This document shows, piece by piece, positions 11,805-22,734 of a DNA stretch of 64,000 nucleotides. How positions within the stretch are numbered: position 1 is the first letter of the stretch; each line of letters opens with the position of its first letter. A program made the translations under genes and the position numbers. This DNA is from Gigaspora margarita (Eukaryota; Glomeromycota; Glomeromycetes; Diversisporales; Gigasporaceae), in NCBI GenBank assembly GCA_009809945.1, contig WTPW01000681.1, positions 221,092 to 285,091 of the forward strand, given 5' to 3'. Under the pieces are notes generated by a model, which saw nothing but the letters and a program-made list of their open reading frames with translations, had not been told where the DNA came from and did not search any database.

Positions 11805-12842
11805 AGCTATTTTCATAATTCCTGGAACACCTAATAAAAATTGACTGAATGATGTTTTGGCCAATTTGATTAAGTTTATGCTTTCAGGAAATAAAAATTA
11901 GATATGTGATTAATAAGATCAGATGACTAATATATATTACTATTCTTTAGTACTCAAATGAAGATTTTATTCATTTCTAATTATTTTTGATATAAATTTG
12001 TTCTTAAAAAATTGAATTAAATTTCAATTTCTATTCTATAGCAAGATCCACTTTTATTCAAATGAAGCCTTTATTCATTTCTAATTATTTTTCATTTCTT
12101 GTCAAAGATGAAAATTTGTTTTTAACAAATTGAATTAAATTTCAATTCCTATATCCATTTTCGTTCAAACAAAGCCTTTATTTACTTCTAATTATTTTTC
12201 ATTTCATATCGAAGATGAAAAATTTGTTTTAAAAATTAAATTAAATTTCAATTTCTATTCTTTGGCAAGGTTCATTTTTATTCAAATAGAGTCTTTATTC
12301 ATTTCTAATTATTTTTCGTTTCTTGTCGAAAATGAAAATTTAGTTTTTAAAAAATTGTATAAAACTTCAATTTCTATTCTTTAACAAGATCCATATTCAT
12401 TCAAATAAAGGTATTTATTTATTTTTCATTCTTGTCGAAGATGAAAAATTTATTTTTAAAGAATTTGGGATATTTCAATTTATAATCATATTTAACTTTT
12501 TAATAGCAGCATCGGTTCAAGTAATATATTTGTTATAAAGGTCTAATTTATATTCATTTCTTTTTTACATTTCTTGTTAAGGTTTATTGGTTAACATGAA
12601 TAGTTTTTTCCATAAATTTTTGTACAAACTAAGCATGCCAATCATATTGGACAAGCATTTGAATGAAAAGTAAAATCACTGATATTATTTTATGACAATC
12701 ATAAAATGATCATTATGATACAAAAATAGCTTTTATTGATTATTTTATTATACAAAATTAATAACTTATCAAATTCAGCCAAAACATCATTTGGTCAATT
12801 TTTATTAGGTGTTTCAGGAATTATGAAAATAGCTGTAACTAA
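11805..12842. repeat. ~75-bp inverted repeat enclosing a tandem array
   Basis: The segment at 11805-11880 (ACAGCTATTTTCATAATTCC onward, including GATGTTTTGGC) is mirrored at about 12763-12842 with few mismatches. The two arms enclose a tandem array and some AT-rich filler. This looks like another TIR element whose termini lie at or beyond these arms. No TSD was identified. Confidence 0.6.
11945..12480 (+). repeat. Tandem repeat, ~105-118-bp unit, about 5 copies
   Basis: Each unit contains TTCATTTCTAATTATTTTTC, then GTCGAAGATGAAAA, then TTAAATTTCAATTTCTATTC and a CAAG-TCCATTTTTATTC segment. It is nested between the 11805/12842 inverted arms. Confidence 0.75.
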
Positions 12843-13489
12843 TTTTGTACTAGCATATTACTATAAACTGCCATATAAAAGACCTGGATTTCTTACACCC
12901 ACCAATATTAAAAACCTACTGTATTTCTGCAACATGTGTACTCAGAGTTTTTCCCTAATTATGTTATGTACTCAGGTACTTATGTAGAGTATGAATACTC
13001 TGTTTTTAATATGTTTTACTATTACATGCCCGGGTACATAAGTATAATACTTTCATACTTATATACCTGGACATAATTCAAGATTTGGCATCCAAAATCG
13101 CCACAAAGTACAGCCCATATATGTCACAAAAATATGGTAGTATTAGATCCTGGGTTTGTACCATTAGAAGAAAAAATTAAAAGCATACAATTTAAAAAAA
13201 CTATATTTGGTTTTGAGATTTATATCCAGGTTTAGTATTTAGGGGGTCTTGTATATAGCAGTTTATAGTAGTATAAAATTGTTTAAACATATACACATGC
13301 ATGCATGTATTTATACACATAGTACTCATCTCTAGTAAATCATATGTAAGTATATAAGAAAATAAAAGATATAAATATACCTTATTGCCCAAGATTTTAT
13401 TTTTGTCAAAATATAAACTTTTGATTTTTTATAAAATATAATCCTTAGAGTTCATTATTTAATCTACAATACTTTGTATAAAAATATAA
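12843..13489. other. Non-coding stretch with a small mirror
   Basis: A mirrored GTACTCAGGTACTTATG / TATACCTGGACATAA pair spans about 12965-13075. No gene is supported. Confidence 0.4.
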
Positions 13490-14023
13490 TTGTTTGTAAA
13501 AATAATATTTTTAAAAATATCTAAATCTAAATTTACTTGTGTAGAGGAATGCAATACTTCTAAAGAAAACTATAAAGAAGATACTACTATCAAACAAGCT
13601 ACTCTTGAAGGTACTCAAATAATATTTAGTGATAATGATAAAATAGATATTTTTGAAGAAAATTATGATGATGCTTTTACTTTTGACCAAGTTACTCTTG
13701 AAAATACTCAAATGATACTAAATGATAGTGATGAAATGGATACTCCTAAAGAAAATTATGAAGATACTTTTACTATTGACCAAGTTACTCTTGAAAATGC
13801 TCAAAATATGCTAAATTTTGATGATAAAATAGAAGATATTAACTGGAATGAAAATGAAAATTCAAGTATTCATAGTAAGACCTCTTTAATAATACCAGAT
13901 AAAATAGAAATAGATATAGAAATTGAAAATACTTCTACAAATAGTTTGAGTTTAATGCCATATTCAGTTGTAGATATTATTGATAGTGAAATAAAATGCT
14001 ATAATAGTACAAAAAATCTATGA
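13490..14023 (+). CDS. Unknown acidic protein piece with three 31-residue repeats
   Basis: The family is not recognised. The open frame has 177 codons and is acidic, rich in Asp, Glu, Asn and Thr. Three tandem copies of a 31-residue unit occupy about residues 28-120. Each begins E-N-Y and contains T-L-E-x-x-Q and an Asp-rich end. The clean 93-nt periodicity and maintained frame argue for past coding selection. The first Met lies in AT-rich DNA and may not be the true start. The frame after the stop still reads as protein (F-R-Q-A-V-G-T) but is broken, so this is probably the 5' part of a pseudogene that continues to about 14912. No signal peptide or membrane segment was seen. Confidence 0.45.
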   Translation: MFVKIIFLKISKSKFTCVEECNTSKENYKEDTTIKQATLEGTQIIFSDNDKIDIFEENYDDAFTFDQVTLENTQMILNDSDEMDTPKENYEDTFTIDQVTLENAQNMLNFDDKIEDINWNENENSSIHSKTSLIIPDKIEIDIEIENTSTNSLSLMPYSVVDIIDSEIKCYNSTKNL

Positions 14024-14912
14024 GGGCTTTGACAAATAATAGGAATATAGAAAATTGATATGAATGCAATAGAAAAAATTCAAAACAATTAAATAACAAA
14101 TCTGAATCAATTTCGACAAGCAGTAGGAACATGAGAAGAAAATGCAAATGCACTTACTCGACTCAGTGTGTGCTATACTCATTTTTTCTTGATCAAAATC
14201 AGCTTTATGATATTGGTATAAAAATTACAATCAATTGAAAAAAGTATTCTTCATTTTCGTATTTGTTTTTTTTGTAGAAAGAAAAAATGTTTTTTTAGTT
14301 GTGGGAACAACTATAAAAAGCATTTATAGAATGTTAATAAATGTAATATTCAAGTACCTTGTATTGGTGTTCATAAACGTTCTGCATTTACTGAAGAATC
14401 TTTTTCACAGAAATCATTTTCATTAGATCATGCACGTTATATTTGTTCTGAATGTTTTCAGCAATATAGTGGACATTTGTATCAAAGACTAGGTAAACAA
14501 AAGGCAGCTACAGTATTTATGACATGTATTTAACTTGGAAAACATAATAATAATGCAAATGATGCTCTAAAACTGATTGGAAAATGGTTAATATCAGTAG
14601 CAAAATCAAATAATCAAGAACTACAACAAAGGCTTTTATCCAAAATATTTCCATTTATTATTAATAATACAACAACAAACTCATTAGAAATTCCAAGCAA
14701 ATTAGTTGTTGAAATAGTAATAAGAATGAAAGATATTGAATTGTATAATTTTTAATTCAAGAAAGATCTCGTATAACTTTAGAAAAAGCTTCAACAATAG
14801 GAGAAAAATTAGAAAAAGAAGTTTTACATTCACACTCTGAAATTAAATATAATATTGATCAGTTAGAAAATTCAAGCTCATATGAAAACTATTTCGATGC
14901 ATTGCCCAATGT
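14024..14912 (+). pseudogene. Broken continuation of the repeat-bearing gene, Cys-rich segment
   Basis: Protein-like text persists in shifting frames. A Q-A-V-G-T segment is followed near 14260-14530 by a Cys/His-rich part with C-x3-C-type pairs, then H-A-R-Y-I-C-S-E-C-F-Q-Q and G-K-Q-K-A-A. After that comes a helical-looking N-A-L-K-L-I-G-K-W-L-I segment. The Cys pattern suggests a zinc-binding domain, possibly at the N terminus of a transposon-encoded protein. Several stops and at least one frame change are present. It ends at a MITE insertion. It may be the upstream half of the hAT gene whose C-terminal part lies at 18.2 kb, but that link is only positional. Confidence 0.4.
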
Positions 14913-14918
14913 TAGTTG

Positions 14919-15096
14919 AGGACCCTGAAATATATATAGATATGTCAGGTTAATTATAAAATTACTAAAAATAGAAAGATCTGCAAAAAAACTTTAAAAA
15001 TAAGCAAAAAATTACTAAAAATAGAAAAGATCTGCATAAAAACTCCCAAAAATAAGCAAACTACTACCTGACCTATCTATGTATATTTCAGGGTTC
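14919..15096. mobile_element. MITE, 9-bp TSD TGTTAGTTG (Mutator-like length)
   Basis: The ends AGGACCCTGAAATATA and (mirrored) GAACCCTGAAATATA continue into ATAGATA-GTCAGGT for a ~30-bp TIR. Exact TGTTAGTTG copies flank it at 14910-14918 and 15097-15105. The 178-bp interior holds two near copies of AAATTACTAAAAATAGAAA-GATCTGCA. A 9-bp TSD is typical of Mutator/MULE elements. It interrupts the 13490-14912 coding relic. Confidence 0.8.
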
Positions 15097-15108
15097 TGTT
15101 AGTTGTAG

Positions 15109-15310
15109 CTAGGGCTCCGACGGAGCCGGACTAAGGCCGGACTTTAGGCAAGTCTGAGTCCAGTTCAAAATTTGAACCAGACTCGAACTCAAACTATTTT
15201 ACAACTCAGTCTGGTCTGAGTTCGAATATCAAACTTTTGGCTTGGTTCGAGTCCGGTTTAAGTCCGGTCCAAAAGTTTGAATCTGGTCAAAAGTCTGAAA
15301 CCCAATCCAA
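15109..15310. repeat. GGTCCGG/GAGTCCGG word cluster, probable hAT-like end
   Basis: Starts TAGGGCTCCGACGGAGCCGG and then carries about ten copies of GTCCGG, GAGTCTGG and GGTTCGAG words in both orientations. The vocabulary matches the subterminal zones of the 9312-11135 element. No matching second end was found, so it may be truncated. Confidence 0.55.
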
Positions 15311-16285
15311 CGTGCATAAGATAGTAAATATTTTTATAGTGTTCTGACCCAGATAAGTATCACTCGGGTCATCCATGAGTAGTGATGGGCAATGCGTGAG
15401 ATCCATGTGTGATCTCATGCGGGATCCTGCGTGGGATGCATAGAATTTAAAAACTCCCGCGCAGGATTTTTAATATAAGATATCTGGCCTGCGTTAGCAT
15501 ATCATCTGGCCCGCATTAACAAAATATCTGGCCTGCTTTAACATAAGTGGGCCAATTCCTAATTAGCATTTGCACTTATATAAATAAAAATATTATGCAT
15601 GAATTAACTTTTTATTTATTTCTCATTCCACATATATTCATTCGTACAGTGATAATGCACAAACTGTATGTTGAAATCAATTTTTTAAATTGTCATTATT
15701 AATAAAGTGAGAATCTAGACTTTTAATTTCTTGCATAAAATAATACACCAAGAATATTGTGTACTATATGGGCAAAAATCTCTAATTTTTAGTGATTATT
15801 TCATATGAGTGATAAGGCTAAATAAATTTAAGCCAATTATTTATGTGATTAAGATGATTATTGATGAAATTATATGCTTGATGATGAATTTATTATGAGC
15901 ATTTATGGATTTTTGTATGTATATAACCTAGTTATAAATTTTTGTATGTATATACAGTACTTGATCACTATAAATTTTAGTAAATTTATACCTGATTATA
16001 CACCTAATTACTTATAAATTTTTATGCGTTTATGATTTGATCGCTTTGTTACTATTATAATTTTTAAAAATATGTGTTTATATAATAATATTTTTTAAAA
16101 AAATTGATAAAATTAAGGCAAATCTTAATTGATAAATTTAATAATTATAAGATTCAAATCTTTTAAAAGTAGGTAAAGTCTATATAAGCATTTTTATTTG
16201 TAATTAATGCTTTAAGATTTATAAGAAATAATTATTATTTTAACAAAAAATTACATTCATCATGATGATATATACATATATATAT

Positions 16286-16645
16286 GGAGTCCCAAAAGTA
16301 GAAACCAGGAAATTTGTCTGATCATGAGTTTTGAGAAAATCGGCAAAAACTATTTTGTTATACAAAATCAAAACAATCTAAAAATAGTTTATTCAATATT
16401 AACAAACCTGTTTAAACAGGATTATCAGGTCTGTAGATCTGTAAATATTAAGCATTATATTTGGTAATCTATTTTTAGATTATAGCGTCAAAAGCTTTTA
16501 ACCGTTGTATTGCAAAAATTTATTAAGTGATCAGACTTTCATTATTAAGTAAAAAAGATTGGGCTTTAAATTTTATATCTGATCAATCAAACAGGTTAAT
16601 TTTCAAAATATAGTCAAATTCCTTGGTTTCTATTTTTGATGCCCC
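16286..16645. mobile_element. MITE, GGAGTCCC ends, ~30-bp TIR
   Basis: GGAGTCCCAAAAGTAGAAACC is mirrored by GGTTTCTATTTTTGATGCCCC. Flanking octamers ATATATAT and ATATGTAT match at 7 of 8, though AT repeats make this weak. It is nested in the 15380-16914 element. Confidence 0.6.
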
Positions 16646-16655
16646 ATATGTATAT

Positions 16656-16825
16656 GTTGTACCCAGACTTGGAATTTGTCCCAATTTGGAATCTGGCCTA
16701 ATCCTACCTCTAACACTAGCCCTAACCCTAACCCTAAAGTCACCTAATGTCCTAATTCTGCTATAAAATTCTCATCTGGGGCAGCCCGATTCTGAATTAG
16801 AACAAATTTCAAATTTGGGTACAAC
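16656..16825. mobile_element. MITE with CCCTAA tract near its centre
   Basis: The ends GTTGTACCCAGACTTGGAATT and its mirror (AAATTTGGGTACAAC) form a ~30-bp TIR. Near the centre (16715-16737) lies CCCTAACCCTAACCCTAA, three exact telomere-like repeats, preceded by decayed copies. Flanking octamers match at 7 of 8 but are AT-only. It belongs to a set of small elements here with TTAGGG-like cores. Confidence 0.7.
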
Positions 16826-16914
16826 ATATATATCCAGAGAATCTATTCGATTATGCGAATCCCACACAGATCCCACACAGGATTTTTAAAAAAATCAGAA
16901 TTTACCCATCACTA

Positions 16915-17337
16915 TTCATAGGTGGGTAGCTAACCCAAGTTTTTTATTGCCCAACTCATAAGGATGGTTCCATAAATTCTGGGTCGGGTGCGTTAAAATT
17001 ATAGTTAGCTGGATTGGAATTGATCAATTTTGCCCATGATTATAAAAAATTTTACTAATAAATCATATTCATTCATTAAGTAAAAAATGCTCAGCTGATA
17101 CTTTTGCTATAGAACCTGCTAACAACTATAACTAAACGCCAACCTGGATCTGATTATTTCATTCTAACATTTTACTTATTTGGCCACTTAACACATTTTT
17201 ATATTTAAATTTTTGTTATATAAATATTATTTAAAAATTATATTTATATATAAATTATACTATGTAAGTCTACTTTGGGTTTGTAGACTTACATATAATT
17301 TTTAAATACATAAGTCTACATAAAAATAACTTCGTGA
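16915..17337. other. AT-rich stretch, nothing recognised
   Basis: No gene. A short mirror, GTAAGTCTACTTTGGGTTTG / GTAGACTTAC, occurs near 17265-17300. Confidence 0.35.
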
Positions 17338-17965
17338 TGTAATTGGATTTTAACGATTTTGGGCTTGTTAGAATCCTCTCAATAAGAGGATTCTAACGAG
17401 CTCAAAATAGTTAAAATCCAATCACAGGATCCTGTGATTGAAATAATTTGTGTTGCTATAAATGGATTATAATTATTTAATAAATTATATAACTTTTATA
17501 GCAACACAAATCTATTCTGATCACAGGATCCTGTTATTGGATTTTAACTATTTTGGGCTTGTTAGAATCCTCTCATTGTGAGGATCATTTTGGTAGTAAA
17601 ATCATCAAAATTGGCCTAGTAGATCAGAAGTTATTAACAATTAAAAATTAATTTTTAATTGTTAATAACTTCTGATCTACTGGGTCAATTTCGATGATTT
17701 TACTTAATGAAAGGATTCTAACAAGCCCAAAATCGTTAAAATCCAATTATAGGATCCTAAGATTGAAATAAATTTGTGTTGCTATAAATGGGTTATAATT
17801 ATTTAATAAATTATAAAACTTTATAGTAACACAAATCTATTCTGATCACAGGATCCTGTGATTGGATTTTAATGATTTTGGGCTCACTAGAACCCTCTCA
17901 TTGGGAGGATCATTTTGGTAGTTGAATCATCAAATTGGTCCAGTAGTTCAAAAGTTATTAATTAT
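17338..17965. repeat. Composite palindrome built of shared words
   Basis: Four copies of the block GATTGGATTTTAACGATTTTG followed by GGGCTTGTTAGAATCCTCTC occur in alternating orientation at about 17345-17430, 17530-17620, 17670-17760 and 17850-17940. CAGGATCCTG clamps and GTAGATCAGAAGTTATTAA outer words accompany them. The main centre is near 17650. The vocabulary matches the palindromes at 6162-7103, 50168-50598 and 56089-56553. Confidence 0.75.
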
Positions 17966-18199
17966 CAAATATTATTAATAAATCTATAATTTTGGTCAAA
18001 AATAATTTTGCAACTTTGGCCGGAATTATGAAATTTTGGCCAGAATTACACCTGATACTTCAGCTGACCCACCCACCCACCCAGAAATCAGCTGATTTCT
18101 AGAAGCTCCCTAAAGATAATTTTAATGATAAAATATTAAGTTATTTTTTATATCAAATATATCTTATTTTATAACCAAGTTTATTAAACTAATAATTTA

Positions 18200-18860
18200 T
18201 ATTTTTACTTTAGATGAAGGGTTATTAGAAGATTTTAGTGATGATGATCTTGATGATAATAAAAAACTATTCAAACCCCAAGCAGTAACTTCAAAACTTT
18301 GAGGTGCCATTTATAATTCTTTGTGGAGCTACTGAGAAAGTTCTGATGATTCAGAAAATATTAGATTAATAGCTACTATACTGGTTCCATGATTAAAATC
18401 AATAAGTGCATGGTCTAAAGAAATATGAAACCAAGTAATTGAACAATTACAAAATGAATTTAAAACATGGAAAAATACAACTATAGCTAATGAATTAGAA
18501 CCACCTGAAGAAACTACTATTTCTCATTTTATGAAAAAAGTATTTGGTTCTGGTAATAATCAAAAAAAAATAAATGATATAGATGAAATCAACAACTATT
18601 TTAATGAATTAATAGCACCTGTTTTACCTGAATCAGCTGATATTTATAAGTGGTGGCATACAAATAAAAATTCCTTTTCTATCTTAAGTAAAATAGCACG
18701 TAAATATTTATCAATTCCTGCTACTTCAGTTCCAAGTGAGCGTCTTTTTTCTGATGCTGGTAATCAAATTACTTCTAAAAGAAACCGTCTATCAAATGAG
18801 GTAATAAGCAAGTTATTATTTATTAAAAGAAATAATTTGTATTGTAGTATTTGGTCATAA
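18200..18860 (+). pseudogene. hAT transposase C-terminal half with dimerisation domain
   Basis: The reading ends in the hAT C-terminal dimerisation domain: W-W-x(5)-F-S-I-L-S-K-I-A-R-K-Y-L-S-I-P-A-T-S-V-P-S-E-R-L-F-S-D-A-G followed by R-N-R-L-S, at about 18650-18810. Upstream in the same frame lie an acidic segment and an A-T-I-L-V-P-x-L-K-S stretch equivalent to the hAT hallmark A-T-L-L-D-P-R-F-K. Four in-frame TGA codons (18300, 18333, 18390, 18426) are the only interruptions over about 100 codons. At least the one in the hallmark falls where Arg is expected, as CGA to TGA change by CpG deamination would give. The N-terminal half and DNA-binding domain are missing. Autonomous hATs of this kind could have mobilised the many 8-bp-TSD elements here. 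Confidence 0.8.
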
Positions 18861-19114
18861 ATATAATAAATATATTCAAATTTTAAAATAAGATTTATAA
18901 AACTTTGTACTGTTATTATTAATAATGTGTGAATTTAAATAAATTAGATGATTACTGAGTGATCTTAGTACATCCAATCTTTAACTTTTGTATAAATAAA
19001 AAATAATAATTTGAAAAATATGGTTTTAAATTACCTGCCAATAAATAACTCTCCAAACTAATTTTGCCAAATCGATAATCTGTAATAATCTATAAATTAA
19101 TATAAGCTGATCAA
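18861..19114. other. AT-rich 3' flank of the hAT relic
   Basis: No coding sequence. A hAT 3' terminus is expected here, but no TIR pair could be matched. Confidence 0.3.
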
Positions 19115-19376
19115 ACAAATTGAAGAAAGAAAGAGAGAGAAAGAGAGAGAGAAAGAAAAAGAGAAAAAGAGAAAAAGAAAAGAAGAAAGAAAAAGAGAGA
19201 GAGAGAAAAAGAGAGAGAGAAAAAAAAAGAAGAGAAGAGAAAAAAAGGGAGAGGAAAAAAAATAGTACAAAATGCTTTTTTTTTTTTTCTAAACCAATTA
19301 TTTTTGTTTTGTCTTTGTCTATTTTTTTAGTCTACTTTTTTTTGGAATTTTACTTTTTTTTTTTTTTTTTTTTTTA
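19115..19376. repeat. Purine tract (GAAAGAGA)n followed by T runs
   Basis: About 150 bp of AGAAAGAGAG-type low-complexity sequence is followed by poly(T) runs. The Arg/Lys/Glu-rich reading across it is a product of the repeat. Confidence 0.85.
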
Positions 19377-19380
19377 GAAT

Positions 19381-19987
19381 TTGACTGCTACCCGTGGGTG
19401 ACCCATAGCAAATTTTTTTTATTATCTAGTGGTCACCCGGATCATCTAGATAACCTGCTCATGGGTGACCCATAGCAGAATTTTTCTATTACTTAGTATT
19501 CACCTGGAACAGGGACAATGATTTTATGCAACTCGCATAAAACTGCATAATCCATATAATATAATAGATAATGCATAATAAGTTAGATTTGCCGCATAAT
19601 GCTGCATAAAGTATGTTGCTATTAAGTAATCTTCGCATAATTGGATCTTTAAGTACAATTCTGAATGATTCCATATAAAAAATCAATCAATACAAAAAAC
19701 AAGCAAAGTCGAGAAAAAATTTTGAGAAAGTTCCAAAGTATTCCGAATAACAGGTTCTGTACTAAGCCTCCATGTGTTAGTCTGTATAATCATGCATAAA
19801 CATGAAATTTTGGTGCAAAATAACACATAATCATAAAAAAATGTATGTGCATTAAGACGCATAATTTACTTTTATTGTATGCATAAATTATGGTTTATTG
19901 TATATAAAATCATCATTCTTGACCTGGAACACCTGAGTGACCCACCCGCAGGTAACCCAGGTTGGGATTTTCATAATGGGTTAGAAC
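19381..19987. repeat. GGGTGACCCATAGCA word cluster and flank
   Basis: GTGGGTGACCCATAGCA occurs twice (about 19393 and 19463) with GGTCACCCGGATCATC between. A related CACCTGAGTGACCCACCCGC lies at 19930. GCATAA words recur at about 19530-19870. These look like subterminal word zones of an unresolved element. Confidence 0.4.
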
Positions 19988-20988
19988 CAGGAACATGTAA
20001 AAATTTGGATATCAAATCGCAAATCTTTATTTGGATATCAGCAAAAATTTGGAAAAATTTGGATTTTGGCTAGCATTACGAAATTAACTTTATAATTTAG
20101 CCCAAGTCACATGACTAATAATGACCCGTGTCTAGGGACACAGAAAAATTTCAATATCATTTTGTAAATATTGTTTTGGGTATTAGCAAAAATTGTTTTT
20201 TATTGCGATATAAAATTTAATCAAATATTTTGATTAAAATATAGTATGTATAGAGCCTAATTTCTATTTTTGTTCAATAAACATGCCTATGATCATCACT
20301 TGCAGATACTTGCTATCATATGATCGTGGCATTTAAAAAAAAAACAGGTTCTATAATAAAATTTCATTTTATAACTTTTATTAATATGATATGTATATAA
20401 CGGATTTATAATAAATTTTTATATTAAATTCCGTTATACGCCTATTCCGTTATATACATGTCTGTTATGTACATATAAAGTTTTAAAAACTTACCATGCT
20501 AGTTTATTACGAATGTACAATATNCTATTTNTTTACTGTAAATGCNNTTAGAATATTCNGTATTTGAAATTTTGCTAACGTAAAAAATAGATCACTGCTC
20601 TTTCACGTGAAGTTGCACAAACAAATATGAAATATGATTGGTGGATTAAAATAGCNAACCAATCAGATTCTTTGTGTAACTTNNCATGCATAAAAAAAAG
20701 TAAATATTGTTTTATAATATGATATTTGATAAAAATTGTGATTTATTGTTTTCAATCTTTTCAAAATTTTTCTGTGTCCCTGCCCGTGTTCCTGGTCATA
20801 TGACTAATAATGATCTGTGTCCCTGTTCTGCCCATAGTTTTATTCCACATGATCAAAAGATGATTTTGGACCAATAAAAAACAGATATTATATTGTTAAA
20901 AATCTAAAAAATTTGGAATTATTTGGATTTTGTGCAAATATTTGAAAAAATTTGAAAAAATTTATTTCCAAATTTTTACACATCTCTG
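19988..20988. mobile_element. hAT-like MITE, 8-bp TSD, with nested MITE
   Basis: The ends CAGGAACATGTAAAAATTTGG and (mirrored) CAGAGATGTGTAAAAATTTGG are flanked by GTTAGAAC (19980-19987) and GTCAGAAC (20989-20996), 7 of 8 matching. Subterminal zones repeat the word AAATTTGGA. Removing the nested 650-bp element leaves an original of about 340 bp. No coding sequence is present. Confidence 0.8.
20133..20782. mobile_element. hAT-like MITE nested in the previous one, TSD CCCGTGTY
   Basis: TAGGGACACAGAAAAATTT and mirrored CAGGGACACAGAAAAATTT are flanked by CCCGTGTC (20125-20132) and CCCGTGTT (20783-20790). The 650-bp interior is AT-rich with a small CCGTTATA mirror near 20400-20460 and several ambiguous bases. 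It is younger than its host element. Confidence 0.8.
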
Positions 20989-21094
20989 GTCAGAACACTA
21001 CGTTATACTTGAGAGGGGGGTCCCCAAAATATACTGATTTTCCAATATGTAAGAGAGTCCCCCAGAACATAACACAATTTTTTTATAAAAATTT

Positions 21095-21402
21095 GTCTAA
21101 AACTTGATCCAGTAGCCAAATTGGATGATTTTGGTACTATTCAAATCGCTTGAGGAGTAGATTTGAATGGTACCAAAATCATTTGATTTGGATCACTGGA
21201 TCATCTTTTATTAATGAGATACTATTGGTTATTATGTTTTCTTATAAAATTACTATAAAAACAATAGTATTTCGTTAATAAAATGTGATCCAGTGATTCA
21301 AATAAAATGATTTTGGTACCATTGGATTAATCTCATAGAGATGAATCAAATGGCCCAAAATCATCCAAATTGGATTACTGGGTCATAATATATTCAAGTT
21401 TT
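21095..21402. repeat. Palindrome of the GGTACC-ATTC word family
   Basis: Outer clamps CTTGATCCAGTAGCCAAATT and the mirrored CCAAATTGGATTACTGGGTC enclose two degenerate copies of GATTTTGGTAC-ATT...GGTACCAAAATCAT. The centre lies near 21250. It shares clamp-word-clamp order with the 59636-60380 palindrome. Confidence 0.7.
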
Positions 21403-21782
21403 TGTAAAATTTTATATATAAACATATGGATTTTTAAATTTTTTTTTATATAGTAGAGGGAAGAGGCCAAGATCTACTATGTAGGGGTGCATAATATTAT
21501 TTATAAATGTTTCTAAAATTGTTTACTAGAACTTTTATCAAAAATATCTTTATAAATTCTTAATCAAATTCTAAGAAATTTTTTTTGTTGAATTTTATTA
21601 AATTTAGTCAAGAACTTGTAAAAAATATTTGATAAAAGTTTTTTTCATTTTCAAAAATATAAAATAGATATACCTAATTTGTTGTAGTTAAGTTCTATAA
21701 TGTATATTATATGATATATCATTCAGAATTAAATGATTTTGGTACTATTTAATTTGTCTCATCAAGATAAATCAAATAGTAA
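21403..21782. other. AT-rich stretch with CAAATTTGGT-family mirror
   Basis: A degenerate mirrored AACTTTTATCAAA / TTTGATAAAAGTT pair at about 21510-21650 belongs to the 97-243 word family. No gene. Confidence 0.4.
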
Positions 21783-21948
21783 GGGGTGTGCCATTTATTA
21801 CGTAATATTTTTTACTTAGTAGCTACCCTCATCCATATATGGTGTGATCACTTTATCTAATTCAGATTGCTTAATATAATATATAGACATAATCACCACC
21901 TCTAACCATGTATCTATGATAAAAATTATGTAATAAATGGCATGCCCC
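21783..21948. mobile_element. PIF/Harbinger-like MITE, TSD TAA
   Basis: The ends GGGGTGTGCCATTTATTACG and its mirror (TAATAAATGGCATGCCCC) are flanked by TAA at 21780-21782 and 21949-21951. It is 166 bp long. It landed inside a GGTACTATTTAATTTGTCTC palindromic word, splitting its AATAGTA-CAAAAT arm. Confidence 0.85.
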
Positions 21949-22261
21949 TAACAAAATTATCTAATTTTGATCACTTAATTATAAAATATTACTTTTAAAT
22001 ATCTATCTTAAAATATCGTCTTATTTTGGCACAGTATCTAATTCAGTACACTAAAGATTTTTAATATAATATTTTGTAAACTATCAGTTAAAATTATATG
22101 ATTTGGTGCTATTTAATTCATCTTAATAAAACGAATCAAATAGTACCAAAATCACATGATTTTGATCAACCGTTCATAAGATATTATTAGTGTGCTAAAT
22201 TAGATACTGTGCCAATTAGGTATATTTACCTTATATGTAAATTATTATGGTTAAATGATAA

Positions 22262-22414
22262 GGGCTATGTGTCATTAATCATCTGATTATTTTTTATTAG
22301 AGGCCTACTTCCCTCCCCCCTCTTTAATATAAATTTGGTCAGGTTTCTATATATAATTTCAATATTTTTTTCTCCCTCTCACTTTAAAAAATCACCTGAT
22401 TTTTGTCACTCCCC
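22262..22414. mobile_element. PIF/Harbinger-like MITE, TSD TAA
   Basis: GGGCTATGTGTCATTAATC and mirrored GGGGAGTGACAAAAATCAG ends share the ATCTGATT/ATCAGGTGAT inner word and are flanked by TAA at 22259-22261 and 22415-22417. It is 153 bp, diverged, and without coding sequence. Confidence 0.75.
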
Positions 22415-22734
22415 TAATATCTTGCAAACTATTAAATCATATAATTTTAGTACTATTTGATTTATTTTAATAAAGCAAATTGAATGATACCAAAATCACA
22501 TGATTCTGATCATTAATTTTAATATATCATTAGTGTACCAAATTAGATACTAGGGGTCTTAATAGATCAGATTGGGCAAGTTTGGGTCTGACTCGGGTCT
22601 GACCCACTTGGGTCAAAACCTGACCTGGATCTGACCTGCCTCATATCAAATTCAACTCGGGTCTTACCCACTTTATGTAAAACCTGACCCAAGTCTGACC
22701 CAACCCAACCCAACTCAGATTAAACTCGGGTCAA

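Larger units (their letters stand above)
15380..16914. mobile_element. hAT-like non-autonomous element TAGTGATGGG...CCCATCACTA
   Basis: The TIR TAGTGATGGGCAA (mirrored as TTTACCCATCACTA) has the YAGnGATGGG form common in hAT elements. Flanking octamers TCCATGAG and TTCATAGG match at 5 of 8 positions. Subterminal zones repeat GCGTGAGATCC, GTGTGATC and CACACAGATCC words on the left (15390-15540) and right (16850-16890). Two smaller elements are nested in it (16286-16645 and 16656-16825). No transposase is present. Confidence 0.65.

Noticed and set aside
15244-15254. GGTTCGAGTCC resembling a tRNA B box
   Set aside because: Part of the GGTCCGG word cluster; no A box at proper spacing and no cloverleaf.
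18300-18428. TGA read as tryptophan (altered genetic code)
   Set aside because: The hAT hallmark needs Arg there, TGG is used normally nearby, and TAA/TAG stops occur in the adjacent relic; decay is simpler.
19120-19377. Arg/Lys/Glu-rich frame
   Set aside because: Product of the purine tract; no conserved sequence.
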